This document shows, piece after piece, positions 1 to 6,132 of a stretch of DNA of 7,657 nt. Source of the stretch: an uncultured bacterium. GTDB lineage: Bacteria > Spirochaetota > Brevinematia > DTOW01. Within the stretch, counting starts at the first letter, position 1; each line of letters begins with the position of its first letter. The notes beneath the pieces are model-generated. The model had not been told where the DNA came from. It saw nothing but the letters and a program-made list of their open reading frames with translations, and made no database searches. Location: assembly GCA_937928175.1 (NCBI GenBank), contig CALFVP010000107.1:1-7657 (forward strand). The letters are read 5' to 3'. The position numbers were made by a program, and so were the translations under genes.

Positions 1-576
1 ATTAGTACTTCTTGCGAGAGATGTGGATTACCAAATGAAAATGAACGTTGCTTTTTTTGTGAGGAAAATAGTTTAGAGTTTGACAGAAATATTTCTCTTT
101 ACGTTTACGAAGGGTTAGTAAAAGATCTAATTCAAAGTATAAAGTTTAAAAATGATATTTACAAAGTTAGGATTGTAAATCACCTTACAAAAGGTATAGT
201 TCTAGATAGTATTTTTAACGATTTTATAGATGTTGTTATTCCTGTTCCTTCTTCCTTAATTTCACTTTTGAATAGAGGATTTGATTTAGTTAAGTTGGTG
301 TTTAAACCTATTGCTAAGTTTAACAGAAAACCTTTTTTAAGGCTTATATCAAAAAAACCGTTTTCGAAGCAACAGAAAAAGTTATCAAAAGAAGATAGAA
401 TTAATTTTATAAAAAATTCTTTCTATGTAAAAAGAAATTTAGATCTTAGTGGTAAGGTTGTTTTGTTGTGTGATGATGTATTTACAACTGGAAATACCTT
501 AAACGCTTGTGCGATTCTTCTTAAAAAGTTTAATCCTAAGAAAATTTATTCTTTAACTTTTGCGAGAGTTATTTAG
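1..576 (+). CDS. comF: ComF family phosphoribosyltransferase-like protein, 5'-truncated by window edge
   Basis: The frame is open from the first base to a TAG at 574-576 (191 residues visible), so the true start lies upstream; the ATG at 268 is internal. Near the visible N-terminus two CxxC pairs (visible residues 5/8 and 17/20) form the small zinc ribbon typical of ComF proteins. Next comes a V-I-P-V-P segment followed by N-R-G-F-D, then a Lys/Gln-rich stretch of the family type. The phosphoribosyltransferase PRPP-loop signature CDDVFTTGNT sits at visible residues 157-166. ComF proteins are known for a role in DNA uptake during competence in Gram-positives and Haemophilus, but homologues are common in bacteria with no known competence, so the role here is uncertain. 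It is the first visible gene of a same-strand series. The family call is firm; the biological role is inference. Confidence 0.9.
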   Translation: MSTSCERCGLPNENERCFFCEENSLEFDRNISLYVYEGLVKDLIQSIKFKNDIYKVRIVNHLTKGIVLDSIFNDFIDVVIPVPSSLISLLNRGFDLVKLVFKPIAKFNRKPFLRLISKKPFSKQQKKLSKEDRINFIKNSFYVKRNLDLSGKVVLLCDDVFTTGNTLNACAILLKKFNPKKIYSLTFARVI

Positions 577-656
577 GAATCTTTAAATTTTTAGGTTGTA
601 TTAGTGGATTTTTCATTGTGGATAAGGTTAAAATTTCCTAGAATAAAGGTTTAGAT

Positions 657-1838
657 ATGCATAACGTTTTTTTTAACGTGCTGTTTGGTTTGAGTATTTT
701 TCTTTTGGCTATATCTCAATTAGTTTTTTTACCTGTTTTGTTATTTTTATATTTGTTTTTTGTTTCTATTTTCAGGGGTAGAGTTTTTGGTTTTGAGGAT
801 TACTTATTTTGGTTGTTTATTTTTTTTAGCTTTATTTCCTTTATTTTTGCTAAACATAAGGATGTAGCTATAGGAGGGGTTATAATACTGATTTTTTACT
901 ACATTGCTTTCTTTGTTGGTAAAAATGGAGATTTTAGTTTTAGGAGTATTTGTTGGGGAGCAACTTTTTTCGTGGTTATTGGTGTAATTTTTGGAGTTAT
1001 TTTCTATTTTTTGAAAGATTTTTCATTCTTTTTGAAAGTTGGTAACGTTGCTTTTATTGAAATTCCTCCTTCTAGTATGTTTTCTTATTCTTCTATAGTA
1101 AGAAGTTCATCAATTACACCTAATCCTGTAATTTTTTCCTCTTCAGTTTTGTACCTTTCACCTTTGATTATTTCTTGGTTATTTTTGAAGTTTGGTAGTA
1201 GAAAAATTTTGTTTTATTTAACTTTTAGTATTTTAGTTTTTTTTGAGTTTGTTGTTGGTATTGTTTCCAATTCCAGAAGTTTTATTATTCTTTTTCCTAT
1301 TCTTGTTGTTTTGATTCTAGTTTTACTAAGGAGATACGAAGGAATTATAGTTTTTTTGTTTTTGGTATTGGTTTTATTTTTGTTGTTTTGGGGTTTTTTG
1401 AGTGATAGTGTTTTTCGAAGATTTTTGGAGATAATTTTTGGTCATTGGAGTCTTATGGTTAGGGTTGATGGTTATAAAGAATCTATAGGTCTTTTTAAAG
1501 ATCATTTATTTTTTGGTATTGGGCTTGTTAACTTTAAATTTTACGTTCCTTACTATTTTGGTAATTATATTCACAATTTGTATTTGAGTATTTTGGTAGA
1601 AACTGGTTTGTTAGGTTTTATTTCTTTTATGTCATTGATTTTTTATTTAGTTTATAGATCTTTTCGTACTGTTATTAATGATGTTATTAAAGTTGGTTAT
1701 TTTGTTAGTGTAGTTTTTTTCTTGCTTCATGGTTTTTTTGATAATACTCTTTACGTTTTTTCTTTGGGTATTATGTTTTGGTTTTTTATGGGTATTTTGC
1801 TGAGAGGCAATAAAGATGTAGTATATAAGTTGAATTAA
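657..1838 (+). CDS. O-antigen ligase/polymerase-like (Wzy/WaaL superfamily) polytopic membrane protein
   Basis: This 393-residue protein is highly hydrophobic, about 18% Phe (70 residues by count), with roughly eleven membrane segments and no cytoplasmic domain. Between about residues 250 and 310 lies one large polar loop holding R-V-D-G-Y-K (Arg269 onward), G-I-G-L-V-N-F and Y-I-H-N-L-Y-L (His306), followed by V-E-T-G-L-L-G. This is the classic C-terminal pattern of the Wzy_C/O-antigen ligase family; an upstream S-N-S-R-S (204-208) also fits. Members act at the periplasmic face of the inner membrane, joining or polymerising undecaprenyl-linked glycans onto lipid A core, protein or another chain. 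Ligase and polymerase cannot be told apart from sequence alone. The ATG at 657 has an AAAGG at 645-649, and an in-frame TAG at 639-641 rules out a longer protein. It lies 45 bases before ilvE, probably cotranscribed. The extreme T-richness follows from Phe/Leu/Val/Ile content plus strand bias. Confidence 0.82.
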   Translation: MHNVFFNVLFGLSIFLLAISQLVFLPVLLFLYLFFVSIFRGRVFGFEDYLFWLFIFFSFISFIFAKHKDVAIGGVIILIFYYIAFFVGKNGDFSFRSICWGATFFVVIGVIFGVIFYFLKDFSFFLKVGNVAFIEIPPSSMFSYSSIVRSSSITPNPVIFSSSVLYLSPLIISWLFLKFGSRKILFYLTFSILVFFEFVVGIVSNSRSFIILFPILVVLILVLLRRYEGIIVFLFLVLVLFLLFWGFLSDSVFRRFLEIIFGHWSLMVRVDGYKESIGLFKDHLFFGIGLVNFKFYVPYYFGNYIHNLYLSILVETGLLGFISFMSLIFYLVYRSFRTVINDVIKVGYFVSVVFFLLHGFFDNTLYVFSLGIMFWFFMGILLRGNKDVVYKLN

Positions 1839-1883
1839 TTAAACTTTTTCAATGAAAATTCTTAACAATTTTGGAGGAAATTT

Positions 1884-2759
1884 ATGGGTAACGTTGTTTT
1901 TATAAATGGTGAGTTTTATGAAAAGGAGGATGCAAAAATAAGTGTTTTTGATAAAGGTTTTCTTTACGGTGATGGTGTTTTTGAAGGTATAAGAGCTTAC
2001 GATGGTAAGATATTTAAGCTAGATGAACATATAGATAGAATGTTTGAGGGAGCGAAAGCTATAATGCTTGAGCCTCCTTACACTAAACAAGAGATAAAAA
2101 GTATTATTATTGATACTTGTAGGAAAAACGATGTTAAAGATGCTTATATTAGACCTGTTTTATCTAGGGGGATAGGTGATTTAGGTCTTAATCCTTTTTT
2201 ATCCAAAAAAGCGTCTTTTGTTGTTATAGTTGACAAGCTTGTGATGTATCCTGAGGAGATTTACACTAATGGTATGAGTGTTATAGTTGCTTCTACGGTT
2301 AGAAACTCTACCAATGCTTTACCACCAATGATAAAGAGTCTTAATTATCTTAACAATATTCTTGCTAAGATAGAGGCAGTGAATGCTGACGTCTTTGAGG
2401 CTGTAATGCTCAATGAGGATGGTTTTGTTGCTGAATGTACAGGTGATAACATTTTTATAGTTAAGAATGGTGTGCTTATAACTCCACCAAAAGAAGCTGG
2501 AATTTTGGTTGGTATAACTAGAAATGAAGTTATAAAAATAGCAAAAAAGAATGGTATACCTTTTGAAGAGAGGTTATTTTCTAAGATGGATTTATACGTT
2601 GCAGATGAAATTTTTCTTACTGGTACTGGTGCTGAGGTTGTACCTGTTACTAAGGTTGATAAAAGAACTATAGGAGATGGAAAACCTGGAAAAATCACTA
2701 CTTTCATACTTGAAGAGTATAGAAAATTAACGAAAAGTGAAGGTGTACCTATTAGGTAG
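1884..2759 (+). CDS. ilvE: Branched-chain amino acid aminotransferase (PLP fold-type IV)
   Basis: This 291-residue class IV aminotransferase is of normal family length. It would catalyse reversible transamination between Leu/Ile/Val and 2-oxoglutarate in the cytoplasm, the last step of branched-chain amino acid synthesis. Visible motifs are F-L-Y-G-D-G-V-F-E-G-I-R (26-37), Y-I-R-P-V (88-92) and G-L-N-P (101-104). The PLP lysine is expected at Lys151 in I-K-S-L-N-Y-L-N-N. A-E-C-T-G-D-N-I-F (190-198), the cofactor-phosphate segment G-I-L-V-G-I-T-R-N, and T-G-T-G-A-E-V-V-P-V near the C-terminus follow. D-amino acid aminotransferase and aminodeoxychorismate lyase share the fold, but the Y-I-R-P...G-L-N-P and N-Y-L-N-N segments favour IlvE. 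The start at 1884 is supported by GGAGG at 1873-1877, six bases upstream. It ends in tandem TAG codons (2757-2762), and the mutase start follows after only 12 bases, so the two are probably cotranscribed. Confidence 0.93.
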   Translation: MGNVVFINGEFYEKEDAKISVFDKGFLYGDGVFEGIRAYDGKIFKLDEHIDRMFEGAKAIMLEPPYTKQEIKSIIIDTCRKNDVKDAYIRPVLSRGIGDLGLNPFLSKKASFVVIVDKLVMYPEEIYTNGMSVIVASTVRNSTNALPPMIKSLNYLNNILAKIEAVNADVFEAVMLNEDGFVAECTGDNIFIVKNGVLITPPKEAGILVGITRNEVIKIAKKNGIPFEERLFSKMDLYVADEIFLTGTGAEVVPVTKVDKRTIGDGKPGKITTFILEEYRKLTKSEGVPIR

Positions 2760-2771
2760 TAGTGTATTTTT

Positions 2772-4169
2772 ATGGTTTTAAAGTTTACCGTTTCGGGTTT
2801 AAGAGGTATTTGGAATTCTGGGTTGGATCTTGATGTAGTTTTAAAGTATACAAGGTCTTATTTATCTTACTTATTTTCAAATGGATATGCAAAGAGAATA
2901 GCAATAGCTAGTGATACCAGAAAAACAAGTCCAGTTATAAAAGATTTTGTTTCTTCTGTGGTTAGAAGTTGTGGATTTGATGTTTTGGATTTAGGAGTTA
3001 TTACTACTCCAATGGTTTTATTTGTCGTTAGAAAGTTAGATTTGGATGGTGGTATAATTGTAACAGCAAGCCATAATCCTCCTGAGTGGAATGCTCTTAA
3101 GTTTGTTGATAGAGGGGGAGTTTTTATATCCCAGAAAGCAATTGATTACATTTCTGAACAGAAATTTTTAGATTTTGCTTGTTGGGATAAAGTTGGTAGT
3201 ATTGAAAATATTAGTAACGAAGAATCTTTGAAGTTTTTTACAGATGTTTTAGAAGAACTTGCTGATATTGATGTTATAAGGAGAAAGCAATTTAAAGTTG
3301 GGTTTGATCCGGTTAACGGTGCTGGAAGTGTTATCGGCAAGATGTTTTTGGAGTATCTTGGTTGTAAAGTTTTACCTTTAAACTATGACATTCAAAAGTT
3401 TCCACAAAGACCTACAGAACCTACGGAAAATGCTTTGGTTGGTCTTTCGGATTTAGTTAAAACTGAGAATTGTAATGTAGGGTTTGCGCTTGATCCTGAT
3501 GGCGATAGATTGGCTTTAGTTTTTGAAAATGCTATAATTCCTGGTGAAGAGTATACTTTACCTATTTCCGAGATTAGTGCTATTAAAAATTTTTACAGAA
3601 GTGAATTTTCAAAAAACATTGTTGTTAATTTTTCAACTTCTTCGATGTCAGAATACGTTGCTAGTGTATTTGGTTTTAACGTTTTGAGGAGTAAGGTGGG
3701 GGAGGCAAACGTTGTTGAGATGTTGAAAAGTACAAATGGATTTATAGGTGGAGAGGGTAACGGAGGGGTAATATTTCCTCTTATTAACACTGCCAGAGAT
3801 AGTTTTGTTGGAATGTTTTTAATACTCTACCTTATGGCAAAGGAAAACTTAAAATTGTCTGAAGTTGTTTCTGATTTCCCTAGGTTTAGAATGGTTAAGC
3901 TTAAGTTTAATAGAATGTTTTCTTCTGGTGATGTTGATATTGTAGTTCAAAGTATTCTTAATAGGTTTAAATTTGTTGAGAAGGTGGAAATAGATGGTGT
4001 ATGGTACAAGTTTGATGGTGGATGGTTGCACGTAAGACCTTCGAATACCGAACCTATAACTAGGGTAATATTTGAAGGAAGTGAAGAATTTTGTTATCTT
4101 GTTTACGAGTTATTTAGGAATGTGGACCCGATGGGACTTGAACCCACGACCCCTACAATGCCATTGTAG
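2772..4169 (+). CDS. Phosphoglucomutase/phosphomannomutase family enzyme, possibly phosphoglucosamine mutase
   Basis: This 465-residue alpha-D-phosphohexomutase has all four family signatures in order. They are the phosphoserine loop T-A-S-H-N-P-P (98-104, catalytic Ser100), the metal loop DPDGDR (241-246), the sugar-specificity loop G-E-G-N-G-G (327-332) and the phosphate-binding R-P-S-N-T-E-P (422-428). The enzyme interconverts hexose 1- and 6-phosphates in the cytoplasm. The GEGNGG loop differs from GEQSGH of bacterial GlmM and GEESGH of many phosphomannomutases and resembles archaeal-type phosphoglucosamine mutase, so glucosamine-, mannose- and glucose-phosphate all remain possible. There is no clear ribosome binding site; the ATG lies 12 bases after ilvE, which suggests translational coupling. 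The last 15 residues (451-465, V-D-P-M-G-L-E-P-T-T onward) are read from the antisense strand of a tRNA gene, and the stop codon lies inside it. That tail is surely not a conserved domain, but no earlier stop exists. Confidence 0.9.
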   Translation: MVLKFTVSGLRGIWNSGLDLDVVLKYTRSYLSYLFSNGYAKRIAIASDTRKTSPVIKDFVSSVVRSCGFDVLDLGVITTPMVLFVVRKLDLDGGIIVTASHNPPEWNALKFVDRGGVFISQKAIDYISEQKFLDFACWDKVGSIENISNEESLKFFTDVLEELADIDVIRRKQFKVGFDPVNGAGSVIGKMFLEYLGCKVLPLNYDIQKFPQRPTEPTENALVGLSDLVKTENCNVGFALDPDGDRLALVFENAIIPGEEYTLPISEISAIKNFYRSEFSKNIVVNFSTSSMSEYVASVFGFNVLRSKVGEANVVEMLKSTNGFIGGEGNGGVIFPLINTARDSFVGMFLILYLMAKENLKLSEVVSDFPRFRMVKLKFNRMFSSGDVDIVVQSILNRFKFVEKVEIDGVWYKFDGGWLHVRPSNTEPITRVIFEGSEEFCYLVYELFRNVDPMGLEPTTPTMPL

Positions 4170-4195
4170 TGCTCTCCCAACTGAGCTACGGGCCC
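4123..4195 (-). tRNA. tRNA-Ala (anticodon GGC)
   Basis: The reverse strand folds into a complete 73-nt cloverleaf. It has a 7-bp acceptor stem, D stem GCTC/GAGC, anticodon stem CTACA/TGTAG around loop ATGGCAT, a 5-nt variable loop, T stem GTGGG/CCCAT with loop TTCAAGT, and discriminator A73. The anticodon GGC (4160-4162) reads GCC/GCU alanine codons. Position 3:70 of the acceptor stem is a G:U wobble, the well-established identity element for alanyl-tRNA synthetase, which independently confirms the assignment. The 3' CCA is not encoded: the next bases on the - strand read CAT, so CCA must be added enzymatically. The gene overlaps the last 47 bases of the convergent mutase CDS, and I see no T-tract terminator just downstream of it on the - strand. 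Confidence 0.97.
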
Positions 4196-4208
4196 CCGTA
4201 CATTAGTA

Positions 4209-4238
4209 ATTATATACAAAAATGTTTCGAAAATTCAA
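4209..4238 (-). promoter_or_regulatory. Sigma-70-type promoter for tRNA-Ala
   Basis: On the - strand a perfect TATAAT (-10) lies at 4209-4214 and a TTGAAT (-35, four of six consensus bases) at 4233-4238, separated by 18 bases. Transcription would begin near 4202, leaving a leader of only about seven bases before the tRNA 5' end at 4195. Both the position and the quality of the -10 fit a stable-RNA promoter. Confidence 0.7.
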
Positions 4239-4294
4239 AAAATTTTATCTATTTTTTTATTTCCAATCTTAGGTTTTTTAACGGTAGGTAAGTA

Positions 4295-4324
4295 TTGTTT
4301 TTTCTGGAAATGTGTATGTATTAT
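4295..4324 (+). promoter_or_regulatory. Possible promoter for the LpxB-family gene, giving a very short leader
   Basis: A TATTAT at 4319-4324 (five of six -10 consensus bases) lies 18 bases after a weak TTGTTT at 4295-4300. Transcription would start about ten bases before the ATG at 4341. No Shine-Dalgarno-like sequence is visible there, so the mRNA might be nearly leaderless. The -35 match is poor and the background is AT-rich, so this is tentative. The rest of the 4196-4340 gap holds only the divergent tRNA promoter and T-rich sequence. Confidence 0.35.
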
Positions 4325-4340
4325 CGTAAAAAATGAATTT

Positions 4341-5495
4341 ATGGGTAAGGTTGAAGTTTTCTTTTCTGCGGGAGAAGTTTCTGGAGATGTAAGTGCAAGT
4401 GAAATAATTTTAGAACTTAGGAAAATGGGAGTATTTTGTAGTGGTATTGGAGGTAAAATGATGGAGGGGGCAGGAATGGTTAATATCACTAAAACCGATG
4501 AAAGTATATACAGTTCAGTGGGATTTTTAGAATCTTTTAATTATGTTTTTCCAAAGCTTTTGGTACTTAGAAAAGTTGTAAACTACCTTAGAAAAGAAAA
4601 ACCTAAATTGGTTTTTTTAGTTGATAACCAAGGTTTTAATATACCTTTGGCTAGGATATGTAAAAAAATGGGGTTAAACGTTGTTTACTATTTCCCACCA
4701 ATGGTATCAGTATGGAATGAGAATGTAAAGTATAAGATAGCTAAGTATTGCGATAAGATACTTTGTACTTTTGAGGATGATTATAAGATTTACAGAGAAG
4801 TTTCAGAAAATGCTATTTTTGTAGGTAACCCTCTAGTTGATAGAGTTTTGAATTGTTATTCTTCTTTAGAGAATTATTTAAATTTGTTTGATAGCAATAA
4901 AAAAAAGGTTCTTCTTTTGCCTGGTAGTAGAGAGCAAGAAATAAAAAACCTTCTTAAACCTATGTTAGAGACAGTTAAATTTATATTGGATGGTAAAACT
5001 GATATTCCTAAAGATATTTTAGAATTTTATTTGATTATTTCTCACCCTTTTTTTAGGGATTATACGTATAAAAGTATTAAATATTTTGGGCTTGATGGGA
5101 AATTGAAAGTATTTGAGAGAGTTAAAGATTACGCGTTGTATGATGTGTGTGACTTAGCTATTGCTTCTTCAGGTACTGTTACGCTAGAGTTAGCTTTACT
5201 TGAAAAACCTGTTATAGTAGTTTACAAAATTTCCAAACTTACGTTTGAGATAGGTAAAAGAATAGTTAAATCTAAGTTTATTTCTTTGCCTAATATAATT
5301 TTAGGTGAGAAAGTTTACCCAGAGTTACTACAAAGTGATGTTAATCCTATCTTAATATCTAAGATTGTTAAGGATTTTTTAGATGAGAGTATTGCAAAAG
5401 ATATTAAAGGTAAGTTAAGAAAAATAAAAAGTAAATACAAGTCAGGGACTATACAGAGAGTTATTGAAGAAATAAAAGGTTTTCTAGTCCCTTAG
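4341..5495 (+). CDS. lpxB: LpxB-family glycosyltransferase (lipid-A-disaccharide synthase-like)
   Basis: This 384-residue protein matches the LpxB layout and usual length (about 380). It has S-A-G-E-V-S-G-D (9-16), G-I-G-G-K-M-M (35-41), V-G-F-L-E-S (60-65), V-D-N-Q-G-F-N (94-100), V-G-N-P-L-V-D (161-167), L-P-G-S-R-E-Q-E-I (193-201), A-S-S-G-T-V-T-L-E (275-283) and a late L-P-N-I-I-L-G with P-E-L-L-Q. LpxB joins UDP-diacylglucosamine to lipid X at the inner face of the cytoplasmic membrane, forming the lipid A disaccharide. Family motifs are altered here: the usual Y-V-S-P-x-V-W-A-W segment reads Y-Y-F-P-P-M-V-S-V-W-N (116-126), and the common G-H-P/T appears as G-N-P. The donor-side P-G-S-R is intact. 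It may be a true but divergent LpxB or a relative with another glycolipid substrate. An ATG at 4333 is out of frame. No ribosome binding site is evident. Confidence 0.8.
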   Translation: MGKVEVFFSAGEVSGDVSASEIILELRKMGVFCSGIGGKMMEGAGMVNITKTDESIYSSVGFLESFNYVFPKLLVLRKVVNYLRKEKPKLVFLVDNQGFNIPLARICKKMGLNVVYYFPPMVSVWNENVKYKIAKYCDKILCTFEDDYKIYREVSENAIFVGNPLVDRVLNCYSSLENYLNLFDSNKKKVLLLPGSREQEIKNLLKPMLETVKFILDGKTDIPKDILEFYLIISHPFFRDYTYKSIKYFGLDGKLKVFERVKDYALYDVCDLAIASSGTVTLELALLEKPVIVVYKISKLTFEIGKRIVKSKFISLPNIILGEKVYPELLQSDVNPILISKIVKDFLDESIAKDIKGKLRKIKSKYKSGTIQRVIEEIKGFLVP

Positions 5496-5506
5496 TATAT
5501 TTTTTT
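5444..5506 (+). terminator. Possible intrinsic terminator at the end of the LpxB-family gene
   Basis: An 8-bp perfect inverted repeat, AGGGACTA (5444-5451) and TAGTCCCT (5485-5492), abuts the stop codon at 5493-5495 and is followed by seven T residues at 5500-5506. The 33-base loop and the seven-base gap before the T run are both longer than in a classic terminator. The GC-rich arms stand out in this AT-rich sequence, and the position before a convergent gene fits, but confidence is low. Confidence 0.3.
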
Positions 5507-5526
5507 CGGTTTAAGTTTTTAATCAG

Positions 5527-5952
5527 TCATATTTTGTTTGTAGTTATTTTTTCTTCCGCTTTTACTGGTTTAAATAGTAGTTTTCCTTCTTTTGCATCGA
5601 TTAATCCTCTTCTCATTTCCATTACTGTGAAGTATTTTGATTTGAGTACGTCTTTTAGGTAGTTAAAGCCTATCCATGGGTCAACATCGTCGCCGCATGT
5701 GAATAGATCTACTGCTGCAAACTTATGTTCTGGCCAAGTGTGTATAGCTAAGTGAGATTCGGCTATTACTACTACTCCGCTTACACCGAATGGACTAAAA
5801 TGATGAAAAGTGTCGTTTATAACGGTTGCACCTGATAGTTCTGCTGCTTTTACCATTGCATTTCTTATTTCTTCAACGCTATCAAGGACTTCAGTATCGC
5901 AATCGTAATACTCAACAAGCAAATGTCTACCAAGGGAACTTATTTTTTCCAT
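5527..5952 (-). CDS. speD: S-adenosylmethionine decarboxylase proenzyme, prokaryotic class 1B
   Basis: This 141-residue protein is the small bacterial/archaeal AdoMet decarboxylase type, closely matching the Thermotoga-like pattern. It begins S-L-G-R-H-L (6-11) and holds the processing site in A-E-S-H-L (64-68). The proenzyme self-cleaves before Ser66, which becomes the pyruvoyl cofactor. His71 (processing) and Cys86 in F-T-C-G (catalysis) correspond to family residues Ser63, His68 and Cys83 of the T. maritima enzyme. The product, decarboxylated AdoMet, is the aminopropyl donor for spermidine-type polyamines. A strong AAGGAGGTGA lies nine bases upstream of the ATG. The gene is divergent from metK, which supplies its substrate, and convergent with the LpxB-family gene; no spermidine synthase is in the window. 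Codons favour A or C at third positions (Val: 9 GTA, 4 GTT, 1 GTC), unlike the + strand genes. The C-terminus is slightly longer and Lys-rich. Confidence 0.96.
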   Translation of the reverse strand: MEKISSLGRHLLVEYYDCDTEVLDSVEEIRNAMVKAAELSGATVINDTFHHFSPFGVSGVVVIAESHLAIHTWPEHKFAAVDLFTCGDDVDPWIGFNYLKDVLKSKYFTVMEMRRGLIDAKEGKLLFKPVKAEEKITTNKI

Positions 5953-5961
5953 TTCTCCTTC

Positions 5962-5971
5962 TCACCTCCTT
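5962..5971 (-). promoter_or_regulatory. Shine-Dalgarno site of speD
   Basis: On the - strand the sequence AAGGAGGTGA, a full complement to the 16S rRNA 3' end, sits nine bases before the speD ATG (5950-5952). A second partial site, AAGGAGA, at 5954-5960 is too close to the start to be the main one. This is the strongest ribosome binding site in the window. Confidence 0.85.
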
Positions 5972-5990
5972 AAAAATTTTTACCCATGAA

Positions 5991-6019
5991 TTTTTAATAA
6001 AAACTTTTGCTAATATCAA
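5991..6019 (-). promoter_or_regulatory. Possible speD promoter
   Basis: On the - strand a TTGATA (-35, five of six consensus bases) at 6014-6019 precedes TAAAAA (weak -10, four of six) at 5991-5996 with 17-base spacing. The start would lie near 5984, with a leader of about 30 bases carrying the ribosome binding site. The AT-rich setting makes chance matches likely, but the same -35 hexamer occurs in the opposite orientation for metK. Confidence 0.4.
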
Positions 6020-6071
6020 ATTTTTTTAAAATTTTTTGAGTATCATTTTATGCAATGTTTTTTTACTTATT

Positions 6072-6101
6072 TTGATAATTTTTGAGTTTTTTTGTTAAGA
6101 T
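6072..6101 (+). promoter_or_regulatory. Possible metK promoter
   Basis: TTGATA at 6072-6077 (five of six -35 bases) and TAAGAT at 6096-6101 (four of six -10 bases) are 18 bases apart, placing the start near 6108, about 25 bases before the metK ATG. The leader is too short for a SAM riboswitch, and the whole 5953-6132 gap shows no GC-containing helices that could form one. Confidence 0.45.
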
Positions 6102-6132
6102 TTATTAAAATTTCTAAGGGTGGTGGGAAATA

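Noticed and set aside
268..576. A separate 102-residue gene starting at the ATG at 268
   Set aside because: The same frame is open back to base 1 and encodes the zinc ribbon and upstream phosphoribosyltransferase segments, so this is the internal part of the truncated ComF gene.
577..656. Inverted repeat or terminator between comF and the Wzy/WaaL-like gene
   Set aside because: TAGGAA...AAATTTT and AAAATTTCCTA pair only with an interruption and no T run follows; promoter-like hexamers there are poor matches at wrong spacing.
657..1838. Low-complexity T-rich stretch as a non-coding repeat
   Set aside because: It is one intact frame with membrane segments and the conserved Wzy_C loop, so the T-richness is explained by hydrophobic codons and strand bias.
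2345..2707. Open frame on the - strand opposite ilvE, and similar ones opposite the mutase, LpxB-family and metK genes
   Set aside because: Each lies antisense to a clearly conserved gene, has no recognisable motifs and no convincing ribosome binding site; they are shadow frames.
4121..4169. Protein tail V-D-P-M-G-L-E-P-T-T onward as a conserved domain or functional C-terminus
   Set aside because: It is exactly the antisense translation of the tRNA-Ala T arm, variable loop and anticodon arm, a well-known artefact pattern, so it carries no evidence of protein function.
5953..6132. SAM riboswitch upstream of metK
   Set aside because: The region is almost all A/T, with no GC-bearing helices or conserved SAM-riboswitch core, and the likely leader is only about 25 bases.
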